A stretch of 64,000 nucleotides of DNA from NCBI GenBank assembly GCA_007922305.1, contig ML677333.1, forward strand, positions 11,661,733-11,725,732, in the 5' to 3' direction. How positions within the stretch are numbered: the stretch's first letter is position 1; every line of letters begins with the position of its first letter. A program made the position numbers and the translations under genes. Below, piece after piece: positions 12,000 through 24,200 of the stretch. Source of the DNA: Dermatemys mawii. Lineage: Eukaryota; Chordata; Testudines; Dermatemydidae. The notes under the pieces were generated by a model. The model saw only the letters and a list, made by a program, of their open reading frames with translations. It did not search any database and was not told the DNA's origin.

Positions 12000-12440
12000 T
12001 AATTTTGCTTCCAACTCCCAGATTAATCCTGTCCCCGACTCCCCACATCAATTGTAGTCCCCACATGGGTTCCACTTGTCCCCCACCTAGCCTCACTTCC
12101 GCTCCTCCTGTTTCATCCCAGTCTCCAGGCCTGGGGGTAACTGCAGTGGGGTCCCCTCTCTCCATTCCCAGGCTGGGTGTTACATGGAGGGAGAAGGGAG
12201 GAGTAGAGGCAACGTCCCGTTACTCACAGGTTGCGGGAGCAGAGCCAGAATTTCCTGTTGGTCTTTCTGTCCCCTTCTCCCCACTTCTTTCCTGAGAGAA
12301 TGGTGTTGGCTCCTGTGGGAAAGCAGAGACACCTCTGGCTGCTTTTCCTCAAGAGGTGAGCAAGTGGGAAAAGCAGCCAGTTTTCCCCCAGGCATCACTT
12401 ACAACATGTGCTCCTCAGGGACCCAGCTTGCTTTTTAGAA
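12000..12440. other. GC-rich intergenic stretch without recognised content
   Basis: Distinctly more C-rich than its surroundings. Open frames on both strands (12005-12295, 12184-12438, 12180-12398) have no recognisable domain and overlap each other, so I do not call a gene. It could be a decayed LTR-type element. The AT-rich part that follows (12900-13400), starting TGTGACCCAACAG, also has an LTR-like feel but no pairs of ends. Confidence 0.35.
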
Positions 12441-13409
12441 ATTTTATTTCAGGGAGTCTGTGACCCAGCACACTTTAAGTGCTGCATCCAGCATAACTGT
12501 TGCAATCTCACATGTATTCCAGCAACACATCCTGTTGCTTTGACCTTGGGCTCTAATGCACTATACCCATCTAGCTAGGTATCTACGATTAAATTGGCTG
12601 CAGCCATACAAAAGGTAGGAGGTAATTGTAAGAGGCAAGCAAACATGATTTACATTCTCTCACTCCCTTCTTTGAGCGATGAGTATGCAACAGCTACTGT
12701 ATTAGAAACAGGCTGGTAGTGGATGGGCGTAGTAAAAATGTTTAGGATGTTTTAACACCATGTCCCCTCTGAAAAGAGAACGCAAACATTGTACTCTTGT
12801 GTGGAGACTGATCCTCCTAAATTAGATTTGTCAGGATTTAGGTACCTTCCTCTTCATATTTATGCAGTGCCCATCACCATGGCATCTGAGCGCTCTCTGC
12901 TGTGACCCAACAGTGTATGACCCAGGGTAACAGGCTTCACATACACTTAAGGCTGTCTTATATAAAAGCAAGTTTATTGGCCTAATAGAGAAAATACAGG
13001 GAAAATCATATAATGAAACTGGTTAAACAAATTGATAATAACGAACCATTGTTAAAGTGCCTTAAGCAAAATTAACACCCTAGGAGGCATAATGCCCCTT
13101 CCCTTTACAGCAGGTAGTCTCTGAACTTTATCCTCAGCAACAAGTATGGTTCAAGTCCCAAGCTGTCTGGGTATATCAATTTAATTTTTAATTTTTTTTT
13201 TTTGCTGTATGGGAAAAACAGAATATCTTTCACAAAAAATATATGGCCATCTGACACAGGTTTATCCCATAACCTTTGAGGTAACAGACCATCTCTTTTT
13301 TCAGGCATCTCTGTTCAAAACTACATAGTTATTAGCCTAAATGACCCACGATCACCTTTGTTCCCCTTTATGGCCCTTCAGTTTGAACATTTCAGCCCTT
13401 GCTTCTATA

Positions 13410-13612
13410 ATACCAAGCTCTTTATTAGTATCTCTCAAAACACTTTACATACGAGGTAGATGTTACTAATCTTAATTTACAGATGGGGAAACTGAGGTGA
13501 CATGACTTACCCAAGGTCACCCAGCAGACCAGTGGTAAAGCTTAGAATAGAATCCAGGTCTCTTGAGTCTCAGCCCAGTATTCTGTCCACTAGGCCACAC
13601 TGCTTCTCATCT
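13410..13612 (-). repeat. MIR-like CORE-SINE
   Basis: TTTACAGATGGGGAAACTGA, CCCAAGGTCACCCAGCAGAC and TCCACTAGGCCACACTGC are the reverse complement of the MIR core, well preserved. Confidence 0.65.
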
Positions 13613-15383
13613 GACTCATTTTGAGATGTCCCAGCAATGTTTTGTCCCTAGTGGGATACCTCCCTTACCTTTATTTCAGCAACTGTAGCCATTTTGGATG
13701 CCAGAGAGAAGAAGGGCTACCGTGGGTCTCAATCCCCTGTATTTTACTTCCACACACACACGAGATCTGCTACACATGCATCATCCTTTACTGTGGGAAA
13801 GGACACTGCAGTAGATTTTCCCTATACATTTAGCTTTCCCTGTGTCTCCAGATGTTTTACTCACACATACATGTGTGGATCCCAAAATGTCACTCATTTA
13901 AACAGCAATAGACAGATTTCACACAGAATGAAATTCACCCCTGTGCACATGACAAGAGCAAGGGCTTCGCACCAACTGAGTTCCAAGTAAGCCTTTTTTA
14001 TTTTTAAGACTTATCTGGTGATGAGTCCTTGTGCTGGCTCTCTGCACATAGGTGAATTTTCATCCTACAAAGAAGTCGGATGGTTGTGTTGATTGCATGG
14101 TCAGTTGGAGGGTACAAAAATTTATATGAATCTCAGAATTTCAGTTTAATCAGCTGCAGATGGTACCAAGCGATCAGTGGATCTCTCAGAATCACAGGGG
14201 GCAGGTGATGACAACGTTCTTGTGGCCTGCCCTGTTATGTGTTAAGGCACAACCATCATCATCAAACCAGTATGCGAATGTCGCTCAGCAAAGTCCCAGA
14301 TTCAACAGCAATGGAAATAGTTACCCTGCAAACAATGGCTGCTTCCAGAGTCATCTTGCAAGAATGGTAGGCCCAGTTCTATGTATTTGGCAACTGAACC
14401 TCAAAGGTTTCTCCTGATGTGAAAGCACATTATGCAAGACAACTAATTCCTAGTCAATTAAATAGCTATTTCATGGCATTTTTATTCTGCTGTAAAATCC
14501 CAGTTGTAATCTATGCTATAGTACTATAAGGATGTTTTCCTTTGATCAAGTCACATAATGTGCAAGAAATAACATCTGGCATAGCATGCAAGTGACCTTG
14601 GATATGTTGATTTGAGTGACCTTCAATTACTGAAGCAGTGCAGGTACTTGAGGCATCTAGTATTTTGAAGTGTATGGTTACTTTAATAACACGCTGTTTG
14701 TTATGTTAAACTATAAACCAATACAGCCTGACCTCTGCAGATATACTAGACACCAAGAAATTGAACCCTTCCTCCGCATATACTTTCCACCTTTCATAAT
14801 ACCCCATTACAAAAGGATCTACTAACTGATAGGTCTCAGGCACCTTTCATCAGAACAAGCTGAAAAGCCAACATGACTAATGAACAATTTAACCAAACTC
14901 AGTGGAAAATCTAGATATAATCTGCAGTTACTGTGATTACACACATGACTGAGTAAGGTATAAGAAACACATTTATACAGGCATATGGATTAGTCAGCTG
15001 GAGTCCAGTAAATATTCTTTCTCCTTTTCCTTCCTTAAGACTAGACAGATCTCATGTTGGACTTTTAAAATTAATGTTTACAATATGAAACATCAAATTG
15101 TACTTTACAAAAAACACTTACATTCAAGACACTAATTTCTGTTCAACATTCTGATTTCTGAAATATAGGGCCAGATTCTACCCTATTTTACACCTGGTCA
15201 TGAATGTAGAGGGAAATTTTAACCATCATATCTTATAAGAAAAATTCAACATAACTAAACTTTGGGAGAAAACAAAAGATTTGAAATGGCATGCATCAGT
15301 CAAGTAAGAACTAGTTAGGGTATGAATCTTGAAATCCTTTTCACATGCAAAATTCCCATTTAATCCAATGGGAGTTACAAGCA

Positions 15384-16113
15384 TGCATAGGTGGTGAGAT
15401 CATGTACTTGAAATTAGGAACTTCTTGAAAGGTCCTTCTGCAGAAAAGGACCATGGGGTTACAGTGGACGAGAAGCTGGATACGAGTCAACAGTGTGCCC
15501 TTGTTGCCAAGAAGGCTAATGGTATTTTGGGCTGTATAAGTAGGAGCATTGCTGGCAGATTGAGGGGCATGATCATTCCCCTCTATTCGGCATTGGTAAG
15601 GCCTCATCTGGAGTATTGTGTCCAGTTTTAGGCCCCACACTGCAAGAAGGACATGGAAAAAATTGAAAAGATTCCAGCAGAGAGAGAAAAAAAAAAGATT
15701 AGGGGGCTGGAACACATGACTTACGAGGAGAGGCTGAGGGAGTTGGGATTATTTAGTCTGCAGAAGAAAAGAATGAGGGGGGAATTTGATAACTGCTTTC
15801 AACTACTTGAAAGGAGGTTCCAAAGAGGATGGATCTAAACTGTTCTCAGATCACAGAACAAGGAGTAATAGTCTCAAGTTACAATAGGGGAGGTTTAGAC
15901 TGGATATTAGGAAAAACTTTTTCACTAGGAGGGTGGTGAAGCACTGGAATGGGCTACCTAGGGAGGTGGTGGAATCTCCTTCCTTAGAGGTTTTTAAGAT
16001 CAGGCTTGATAATGCCCTGGCTGGGATGATTTAGTTCGGGATTGGTCCTGCTTTGAGCAGGGGGTTGGACTAGATGACCTGCTGAGGTCCCTTCTAACCC
16101 TGATATTCTATGA
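15384..16113 (+). pseudogene. CR1 LINE 3' fragment
   Basis: 5'-truncated copy. The frame at 15425-15631 codes CR1 text ([32 protein letters not shown]), and 15653-15838 continues with LEHMTYEERLRELGLFSLQK. It retains the full 3' end: GGGTTGGACTAGATGACCTG followed by TTCTATGAATT. The purine-rich frame break near 15690 separates the two pieces. Confidence 0.88.
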
Positions 16114-16241
16114 ATTACCTTATCTGATTTTGCAAAGCATTTAAGAACAAACAAGTCCATTCTAATTCGGCAAAGCACTTAAATCTATGTTTATTGAGTT
16201 GGGATATACTAAGCTATTATTTTGAAGTTTCCACAGTTAGA

Positions 16242-16302
16242 GGGCCTGATCCAAAACTTCTGAGGTCTTTCTTTTGATTTTAATAGGCTTTGTATCAGGC
16301 CC
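16242..16302. repeat. short palindromic MITE-like repeat
   Basis: GGGCCTGATCCAAA at the left and the complement of TTTGTATCAGGCCC at the right, 13 of 14 matching, 61 bp in all. Confidence 0.45.
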
Positions 16303-17099
16303 ATAAGGAGCAAAAAGTAAGATGCTTACTCCCCCGCAACACACATCCACAAAAGCAAGTCTTCAACTTGATATTATCTTCAGAAAACGACATGTTGAAG
16401 AGCCTTGAAAAGTACAACTATATAAATGTGCCATCTTGAAGTCTCTTATAGCACAGCTATGAATAGGTGCAGATGCAAGTGACCTCTTAAAGACAAGTTT
16501 ATCATAGCAGTGTCTTGAAAGAAATCCAGTCACTTTCCATAGTGGTATGTGTATGTGCTGCCTTCCAAGACCCACATAGATTATTTTTTCCCCACACTAC
16601 TCGCGTTTTAGAATAAACATGCAAAATCAAAAGTGAGTAGCCTTTATACCCTGTTTTCATGGTATAACATTCAGGTGATTTCAGGCTCCATTTTCTGCCT
16701 TTTTTTTTTTTCTTCCTGGATTCAGTAATTAGAAAAAGACAAAACCGAAATCGCATGACAACCTGTGAAGAGAGGCCATGAAGAATCAAACATTTATATG
16801 TCAAAACTAAATGTTAAAGTAATATTTGGAGATACTGTAGGTACAACCTTCTTCCTAGTGTAACTCCACTATCTTGCAAAACCCTGTATCTCACACTAAG
16901 TATCACGGCTTTCCCATAAGTGACTGCTCTGTTGGGATGCCAAAATGTGAAGCGGTGATCAAAATAGCATTTCCCTCTTTGTATGCTCGCGCTGCCGTAC
17001 GTATTTTGCTAACCTAATCAGATGAAGATAAACACCTTGTGATGTATTGTAAGTCTGGCTGAAGTTTTATTTTTGCACTTACTATGTTGCCAGCTCCTA

Positions 17100-18290
17100 C
17101 TTGAGAAATGCATTTAATGTTTGCAGTGGTGTTAGAGCCATGCTTGTCCCAGGATACCAGAGGGAGAAGGCTAGGGAAGTGTTAAGACTTTGGGGTGCAA
17201 TCCAGAGCAGTGAGAGGTTGTCACCTCTTACCCGAGTGCCTCATAATGCTTTGCTACTGCAGCTCTCTGCCTGGGACACTTACAGTCAGCAACAAGCATG
17301 CATGTCATACTCTGTGTCTGTGTGCTCTGCAGCTAGCCCTGCTTTAGCCACTCTGACCCCAGCTGCCTGGTCTACAGCCCCATGCAGGTTTCCACCTGCC
17401 TGAGTTACAACCAGCAAGGTGAGCCCAGCACTCCCAGTCCTGAATTCCCCCAAACAGTGTGCCCTGAAATGTTCTGTCATTTCCATTCAGAGTAATGAAG
17501 TTACTCACCTTGTGCAGTAATGGTGGTTCTTCGAGATGTGTCCCCCTATAGGGGCGCCGTTGTTGGTGCGTCTGCTCCCCTACACTACCGATCAAAAAAT
17601 TTCCATAGCCGCGTCCATTAGACCCGCACACTCTCTCTGCTCTCTCTCCTTGTGCCCTGCCATGAGGGTAGTCGGCGTGCACAGGCTAACCCCCTTTAGT
17701 TCCTTCTCTACCACAAAGTCATTGACAGGAACTACGAAGGGGAAGGGAGTGGGTTGTGGAGCACTGTAGCAGGGCAGGGCACTCACCACCATGGTGCCTC
17801 CTGCTGCTCAGCCTGGGAACTAGCTCATCCAGCTCAGGAGCACCCTCCTTTGGTTGGTTTTTCCCCTGCCCTTACCTGCCCCGCTGCAGTCACTTTATCT
17901 CCACCAGTTCAGGCTCCCCCTGCCTCCTGGACCACAGTGCTCCTTACCTAAGGCAGCAAAAAAGGTCTCTCAGCTCCAACCTGCACTCAGGTGGGGCTGC
18001 AAACTAAGTCAGTTACCTCAGACTTTCCTTCAGCTAGCCTGAGGAAGGAGGAGATTGCCACCCATCGCTTGGATGACAGGGGGGACGCAGGCCCTCCCAC
18101 TCCCCAATGTCCCGGCTCAGGGCCATAAGGGTGGTGGAGGGATCTGCCACCGTGTCAGTGGGGATCCAAGCCCCAAAAAACTGACTCATCCACTGCCAGT
18201 GTTGCAGCCAAACAGGGGTCTACTAGCCCTGGGCCACTTCCACTCTCCCCCACTCCAAGGGTACTTACTGATCCAGTGAGGTAAGGTGAT
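17100..18290. mobile_element. LTR-retroelement remnants left of the DNA transposon
   Basis: GC-richer than its flanks. Sequence at 17505-17560 (GTGGTTCTTCGAGATGTGTC) is a motif I associate with terminal regions of turtle retroelements, and it probably belonged with 21256-24400 before the transposon insertion. From 17765, TGTAGCAGGGCAGGGCACTC followed by text resembling AGCTCATCCAGCTCAGGAGC parallels the solo LTR at 3632-4391, so a second copy of that LTR family probably starts here. Its right border is not resolved. No intact gene. Confidence 0.45.
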
Positions 18291-21247
18291 CAGTGGGGGT
18301 CTCAGTTGCCAACAGAAACTCTGCTGGAGTTGGGCCAGCCGGTGGTCCGAGCCAGAAAAACATCAGTACCACACTTCTCACTAATCCTAAAATAATATTT
18401 ATTTTTGAATACGTGTATTTTATATGATACAAATGTGTGACTTTTTAGAAATAAAATAAAAAAATAATGTGGAATGATTTTTAATATATTGACAAATATC
18501 ACTGGTCTACAATTTTTTAAAAGTCATCTGCTTCAGAGATAAAATGTGATATTATGTATTTTGATGTGCTGAATTCAAATATGACAATTAAAACAACTGA
18601 TTGGCTACTGTTTCTAAGATATTTAAGCTTTTACATTTTGTGTATATTGTGTAGATAGTAGAGTTTTAAGCATAAATTGTAAACCTAGGTCTTTTCATGT
18701 GTTTATGGTTGCTTTACATGATAATATTTCACCTGTCCTGTTTATGTAACACTTTAAAAATCAGCAAAAGGGTTATATAAATAAAATGTATTATGAAACA
18801 AAGGGCAAAAAACTATTATGTACATAGTTTAGTCCTATTCAGTGTCTACTCGGCGCTTCTTGGCTTGTCTCTTGTATTCATTAAATGGAGCATCTCTTGT
18901 CACTGTCCAGCAATAGTCTGTAAGCATTGATGGGCTCCATTTGCCCTGATAGCGTTTCTCCATTGTTGCAATGTCCTGGTGAAATCGCTCGCCGTGCTCG
19001 TCGCTCACTGCTCCGCAGTTCGGTGGAAAAAAATCTAGATGAGAGTGCAAAAAATGTGTCTTTAGTGACATGTTGCAACCAAGGCTTTTGTATGCCTTGA
19101 GGAGGTTTTCCACCAACAACCTGTAGTTGTCTGCCTTGTTGTTTCCGAGAAAATGTATTGCCACTGACTGGAAGGCTTTCCATGCCGTCTTTTCCTTGCC
19201 ACGCAGTGCATGGTCAAATTCATCATCTCGAAGAAGTTCACAAATCTGAGGACCAACAAAGACACCTTCCTTTATCTTAGCTTCATTTAACCTTGGAAAT
19301 TTTCCACGGAGGTACTTGAAAGCTGCTTGTGTTTTGTCAATGGCCTTGACAAAGTTCTTCATCAGACCCAGCTTGATGTGTAAGGGTGGTAACAAAATCT
19401 TCCTTGATTCAGCAAGTGGTGGATGCTGAACACTTTTCCTCCCAGGCTCCAATGACTGTCGGAGTGGCCAATCTTTCTTGATGTAGTGGGAATCTCTTGC
19501 ACGACTATCCCATTCGCAGAGAAAACAGCAGTACTTTGTGTATCCAGTCTGCAGACCAAGCAAGAGAGCAACAACCTTCAAATCACCACAAAGCCGCCAC
19601 TGATGTTGGTCATAGTTTATGCACCTCAAAAGTTGTTTCATGTTGTCATAGGTTTCCTTCATATGGACTGCATGACCAACTGGAATTGATGGCAAAACAT
19701 TGCCATTATGCAGCAAAACAGCTTTAAGACTCATCTTCAATGAATCAATGAAGAGTCTCCACTCATCTGGATCGTGAACGATGTTGAGGGCTGCCCTCCC
19801 ACCATCGATGTTGTTGCAGGCTACAAGATCACCTTCCATGAAGAAGAATGGGACAAGATCCTTTTGACGGTCACGGAATATGGAAACCCTAACATCACCT
19901 GCCAGGAGATTCCACTGCTGTAGTCTGGAGCCCAACAGCTCTGCCTTACTCTCGGGTAGTTCCAAATCCCTGACAAGGTCATTCAGTTCAGCTTGTGTTA
20001 TGAGGTATGTTTCAGAGGAGGAGGATGGGACAAAATATGGGTCCTGTGACATTGATGGTTCAGGACCAGAAGTTTCATCCTCTTCCTCATCTGACTCAAG
20101 TGAGAAAGATTCTGGTGCATCAGGAACCGGCAGTCCTTCTCCGTGGGGTATTGGGCGTATAGCTGATGGAATGTTTGGATAATGCACAGTCCACTTTTTC
20201 TTCTTTGACACACCTTTCCCAACTGGAGGCACCATGCAGAAGTAACAATTGCTGGTATGATCTGTTGGCTCTCTCCAAATCATTGGCTCTGCAAAAGGCA
20301 TAGATTTCCTTTTCCTGTTCAACCACTGGCGAAGATTTGTTGCACAAGTGTTGTAGCATATGTGTGGGGCCCACCTCTTGTCCTGATCTCCAATTTTGCA
20401 GCCAAAATAAAGGTGATAGGCTTTCTTAACCATAGTGGTTATACCGCGCTTTTGTGATGCAAAAGTCACTTCACTACAAACATAGCAGAAGTTATCTGCA
20501 CTGTTCACACAAGTATGAGGCATCTCTGCTCACTTTGGCTAAACAGAAATGTGTCCCTTTGCAAAATCAGACACTGACAAATAAGAGAGCACGACACTGT
20601 ATGATTTCTAGAGCTGATATAGGGCAATTTGTTCCGCAGAGCGATGTAAGCTTCATTATGATTGCATCGTCCATGACGTCTAGGAATAACATGATGCAAT
20701 TCATATCATGTAGGACGCAATACCAGCTTCAGATTGCATCATTCATTGTTTTGCCTAAAAAGCAAGTACTGTCCAAACCCAGTCATAGATTTATTCATAG
20801 ATCCAGTCAAAGATGTGTTTTAGTCATTTGTGGTTTAAATTGAGATCCCTTCCCTTTATAACTCACTTATCCTCCGCCATTCCCATGTCAAGGGTCGTAT
20901 ATACTGACCCAATAGCATATCTTGAAAACTAGAGCCAATCAACAATTTTAAGCATCATTTTCGTTCTCAGTGACCCAGAATTAGTAAAGTTTGACTACAT
21001 TTATTTCAGAAGCATTTTGGCTGTAGAGCAGTGTATTTTGTGTGATTTCACAGTACCTGCATTGATTATACAGCTACTTTTATACCTGATTTAGAATTTA
21101 ATGCAACACTGACATAGTAGTGTTGTTTTTTTTAATGATTTTGCATATATTTGCATACATTTAATTTTTTTCAGTTGTTTCGGCCCGCGAAGCCCCATCA
21201 AAAATCTAATATGGCCCTCATCTCATAAAGTTTGGAGACCCCTGCTG
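18291..21247 (-). mobile_element. complete DNA transposon, hAT-like ends, with intact transposase-like ORF
   Basis: The left end reads CAGTGGGGGTCTCAG and the right end, in reverse complement, CAGCAGGGGTCTCCA. Flanks are AAGGTGAT (18283-18290) and TAGGTGAT (21248-21255), a 7-of-8 target duplication. Inside, long imperfect inverted repeats can be aligned between 18501-18622 and 20917-21032, for example GATTGGCTACTGTTTCTAAG against GATTGGCTCTAGTTTTCAAG. They lie 210 and 215 bp from the ends, so both borders are mutually consistent. An 8-bp duplication and CAG ends fit hAT, but arms this long are unusual for hAT. The element interrupts an older retroelement (17100-18290 and 21256-24400). Confidence 0.65.
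18835..20523 (-). CDS. transposase-like protein of the 18291-21247 DNA transposon, 562 aa, uninterrupted
   Basis: Single-exon frame of 562 codons with ATG at 20523 and TAG at 18835-18837. The N-terminus (1-60) is cysteine-rich: C5, C13, C16, C42, C56 and C60, with spacing like a ZAD/treble-clef zinc finger. Another CxxC is at 93-96, an acidic stretch at about 142-155 and CCFLC at 332-336. The text LFIDSLKMSLKAVLL (D260), LCGDLKVVALLLG (D314) and SDEHGERFHQDI (E512) could be the three acidic positions of an RNase H-fold transposase; that assignment is inference. I recall very similar uncharacterised proteins from fish, arthropods and other turtles, always looking transposon-borne, but know no function name. 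Intactness in intergenic DNA suggests recent activity. It does not look like a host gene. Confidence 0.75.
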   Translation of the reverse strand: MPHTCVNSADNFCYVCSEVTFASQKRGITTMVKKAYHLYFGCKIGDQDKRWAPHICYNTCATNLRQWLNRKRKSMPFAEPMIWREPTDHTSNCYFCMVPPVGKGVSKKKKWTVHYPNIPSAIRPIPHGEGLPVPDAPESFSLESDEEEDETSGPEPSMSQDPYFVPSSSSETYLITQAELNDLVRDLELPESKAELLGSRLQQWNLLAGDVRVSIFRDRQKDLVPFFFMEGDLVACNNIDGGRAALNIVHDPDEWRLFIDSLKMSLKAVLLHNGNVLPSIPVGHAVHMKETYDNMKQLLRCINYDQHQWRLCGDLKVVALLLGLQTGYTKYCCFLCEWDSRARDSHYIKKDWPLRQSLEPGRKSVQHPPLAESRKILLPPLHIKLGLMKNFVKAIDKTQAAFKYLRGKFPRLNEAKIKEGVFVGPQICELLRDDEFDHALRGKEKTAWKAFQSVAIHFLGNNKADNYRLLVENLLKAYKSLGCNMSLKTHFLHSHLDFFPPNCGAVSDEHGERFHQDIATMEKRYQGKWSPSMLTDYCWTVTRDAPFNEYKRQAKKRRVDTE

Positions 21248-21255
21248 TAGGTGAT

Positions 21256-24200
21256 TCCCGAGCAGTATCCCTCTCAGAGTGCTGGGATTTCACAGTGCTG
21301 TCATCTGTAACTGACCCAACTCCAGAGTCAAAGATGGCATCAGCGGTGGAGGCGCTAGTGATGGCGTAGCATTCTGTGAAGGTGAGGACTGATGAACATG
21401 TCGCCACTCTACAGATCTCTGGGGCAGGGACATTCTAGAAGGTGACGAATGATGAGATCAACCTTGTGGAGCGTGTACAAATAGAATCTGGAGGGGGTCA
21501 TATTACAAATTTGGTAACATCGTCTGAGGCAGTTGGAAACACATTTTGATAATCTTTGGGCTGATATTGCTGAGCCCTTGGATCTTTCCACAATGGAGAG
21601 GAAAAGTCTTGGCAATGTCCTGAAACTCTTCATCTTATCCAGGCAGAAGGCTAGGAGTCTCTTATAGTTAGAGTGTGTTATGCAGCCTCCCTGTTGTCTT
21701 GGTGAGGCTTAGGATAGAATATTGGAAGATGAATCAATCAGTTCATGTGAAATGGGGAGTTACTTTTAGGATGAATTCTGGATGCGTCCTGAGCGTAACC
21801 TGGTCCCAAAAGAATACCGTATTGTGTGGCTATTTCTCTTGGACAAGTTAATCGCTATCAGGAAGGTTATTTAAATTGAGCGGTATATAGGTGAACAGGT
21901 GGTCATAGGTTCAAAGGGGGGGGGGGGTCTGCTCAGATCTTTCAGTACCAGGTTTAGGTTCTACGATGGGGTAGGCAGTCAGCGTTGTGGGAAAAGATTT
22001 ACTATCCCCGTGAGGAATCTTTGAATGGTAGGGGTGACAGCACTGAGTATCCCTCTACTAGCTTTTGAGAGGCTGTTATAGCCACCAGGTGGACTCAGAG
22101 ACCTAAGAGACAGTCCCGACCTTTTTGGGGTCAGTACATAGTCTAAGATCTCTAGAACCATAGGTGCCAGGGAGATCTGTTGGGAGGTACACCAAATATA
22201 GAACCTGGACCATTATTGCAGGCAACTGCTGCATGTCGAGGATTTCCTACTGTGTAACAATAACTTTTGTATCTCCTTTGAATAGGAGTCTCAAGGTATT
22301 GCAGGCCTGAAGGAGCCAGGCCTTAAGGTGAAGAATCCCCAGGTTGGGATGTAAGAGGTATCCTCTGTTCTGTAAGAGGAGGTATGGAGTGGATTGGAAA
22401 GAAATTGTCTAGCATGTTGCAAGATGTGATAAGTAAGAGTACCAGGTCTGCCTTAGCCAAGTAGGAGCGATCAGCATGACATGTGCTACTTTTTTCTTAT
22501 TTTCAACAGGATTTTCGACAGTAGAGAAAAAGGAGGAAAGACATAGACAGGGTCCCTGCCCAGGGGATAAGGAGAGCGTTGCCCAGGGATTGCTGTCCAA
22601 TCTCTACTCTGGAACCATAGCATGGAAATTTACTTAGGTAAGTGGTGAACAAGTTTGTGGTCAGAGTCGCTAACCACCTGAGCAAATTGTGAGGTACTAC
22701 TGGATCTAGCTCCCACTCATGGTCATGTGAGAATTTGTGACTGAGACTGTCTGCTATCAACGATGTGCCCACTAGGTAGGCTGCTGACAGTACGACATTG
22801 TGGAAGATACAACAGTTCCACAGTCTCATCACTTCCACGCAGAAGGAGAGTGACCAAGCTCCCCCTTAGTTTACATAGAACATGCAGGCTACATTGTCTG
22901 TCGGGACTCTCGTGTGTGATCCTTTCCATCAGCGGGAGGAAGTAGGCATAGGCATTCCTGATTGTTCTTAGCTCTAGGATGTTGATGTGAAGGGATATCT
23001 CCATGAGTGATCATTTGCCCTGGTCATAAGACTGTTTAGATGTGCTCCCCACCCTCTTAGTGATGCATTAGTGGTGAAAAGCAATGATGTAGGGGGATAT
23101 AAGAAGGGGATTCCTTTGTAGACGTTGGCTGGGTCTTTCCACCAGCATAATAAGTTCTTGATCCTGGTGGGTAGCAACACAGGTTTCTCTAGTCTGGTAG
23201 AGCCTGGTGGTGGTGCCCAGAGGTGGCCAAACTAGAATGGCAGCAGGGAGGCATTTAAGGGTATACTTTAGGGCCATATGGATACTGAGCACCATATGGT
23301 CCCTGAGACTGTGAAGCCATCTCCTCCGGTTCACTGTCTAAACTCTTGCTAGAAAGCGTGGGAGTGCGTGATTGTGACATGGAATGAATCCCGAGCTAGC
23401 TAGAATCTCAGTGTGAAGGTCCTGGTACCAAGAAGTGGGAACTTCCAATATGCGTATGTCCCTCAAGGGGCAGAATTCTGCCCGTACTGACCAGCTCAGT
23501 AGTGAAAGTGGTGCTGGGGTGGATGGGGATCTTACCCAGACTGGTTGCTCTGGTGCCAGGTAAGGCGTCAATGACTGTACCCATGTAGACTTGCGTACCA
23601 GGAGTATCTTTTTCATGGAATGCTTACTCCTGTCCTCCAGTGCTAATGACTCAGTGCCTGTGCCTTTCTGATCTGCTGCCACATCAACAGTACTGGGTCC
23701 CAGGGTCGTCCCTGGGGGTGGGGCGCAGGCCCCGAGGAAGAAGCGGCAGATTCATCTTTTCTGGGATCGACCACACCAACCATTCACACCAGCTCACAGA
23801 GTCCCCAAAAAGTGTGGGGTCCGGAGTGGAAGTGATGGATTCATCTCTCCCAGTACTGACTATACCACCCAATCGCACTGGCCTGGAGGGCCCCCCACAA
23901 AGCAGAGGACCTGGAGTAGTCACCCCGATTTGCCCTACCCAAAGGACAGCTCTGTAATGCTTGTCTGTAATCATGATTGCCTCCTTGGAAGCGAGGTACT
24001 TCTTGAAGCTCGGTGAACCAGGCATACTACACTGGAGGAAGAGTCCCCAGCGAGAAAGGAAAAAAAGTGGAAGAAGAAATTTTTTAAGAGAAAAAAGAGG
24101 TAAGAAGAAAGGGGGAATTTTTTTTTTTAAAAAAATTATTATTTAAGAGAAAAAAGGGGTAAAGAACAAACTACAACTATAGAGGCTATACTAAGAGGCT

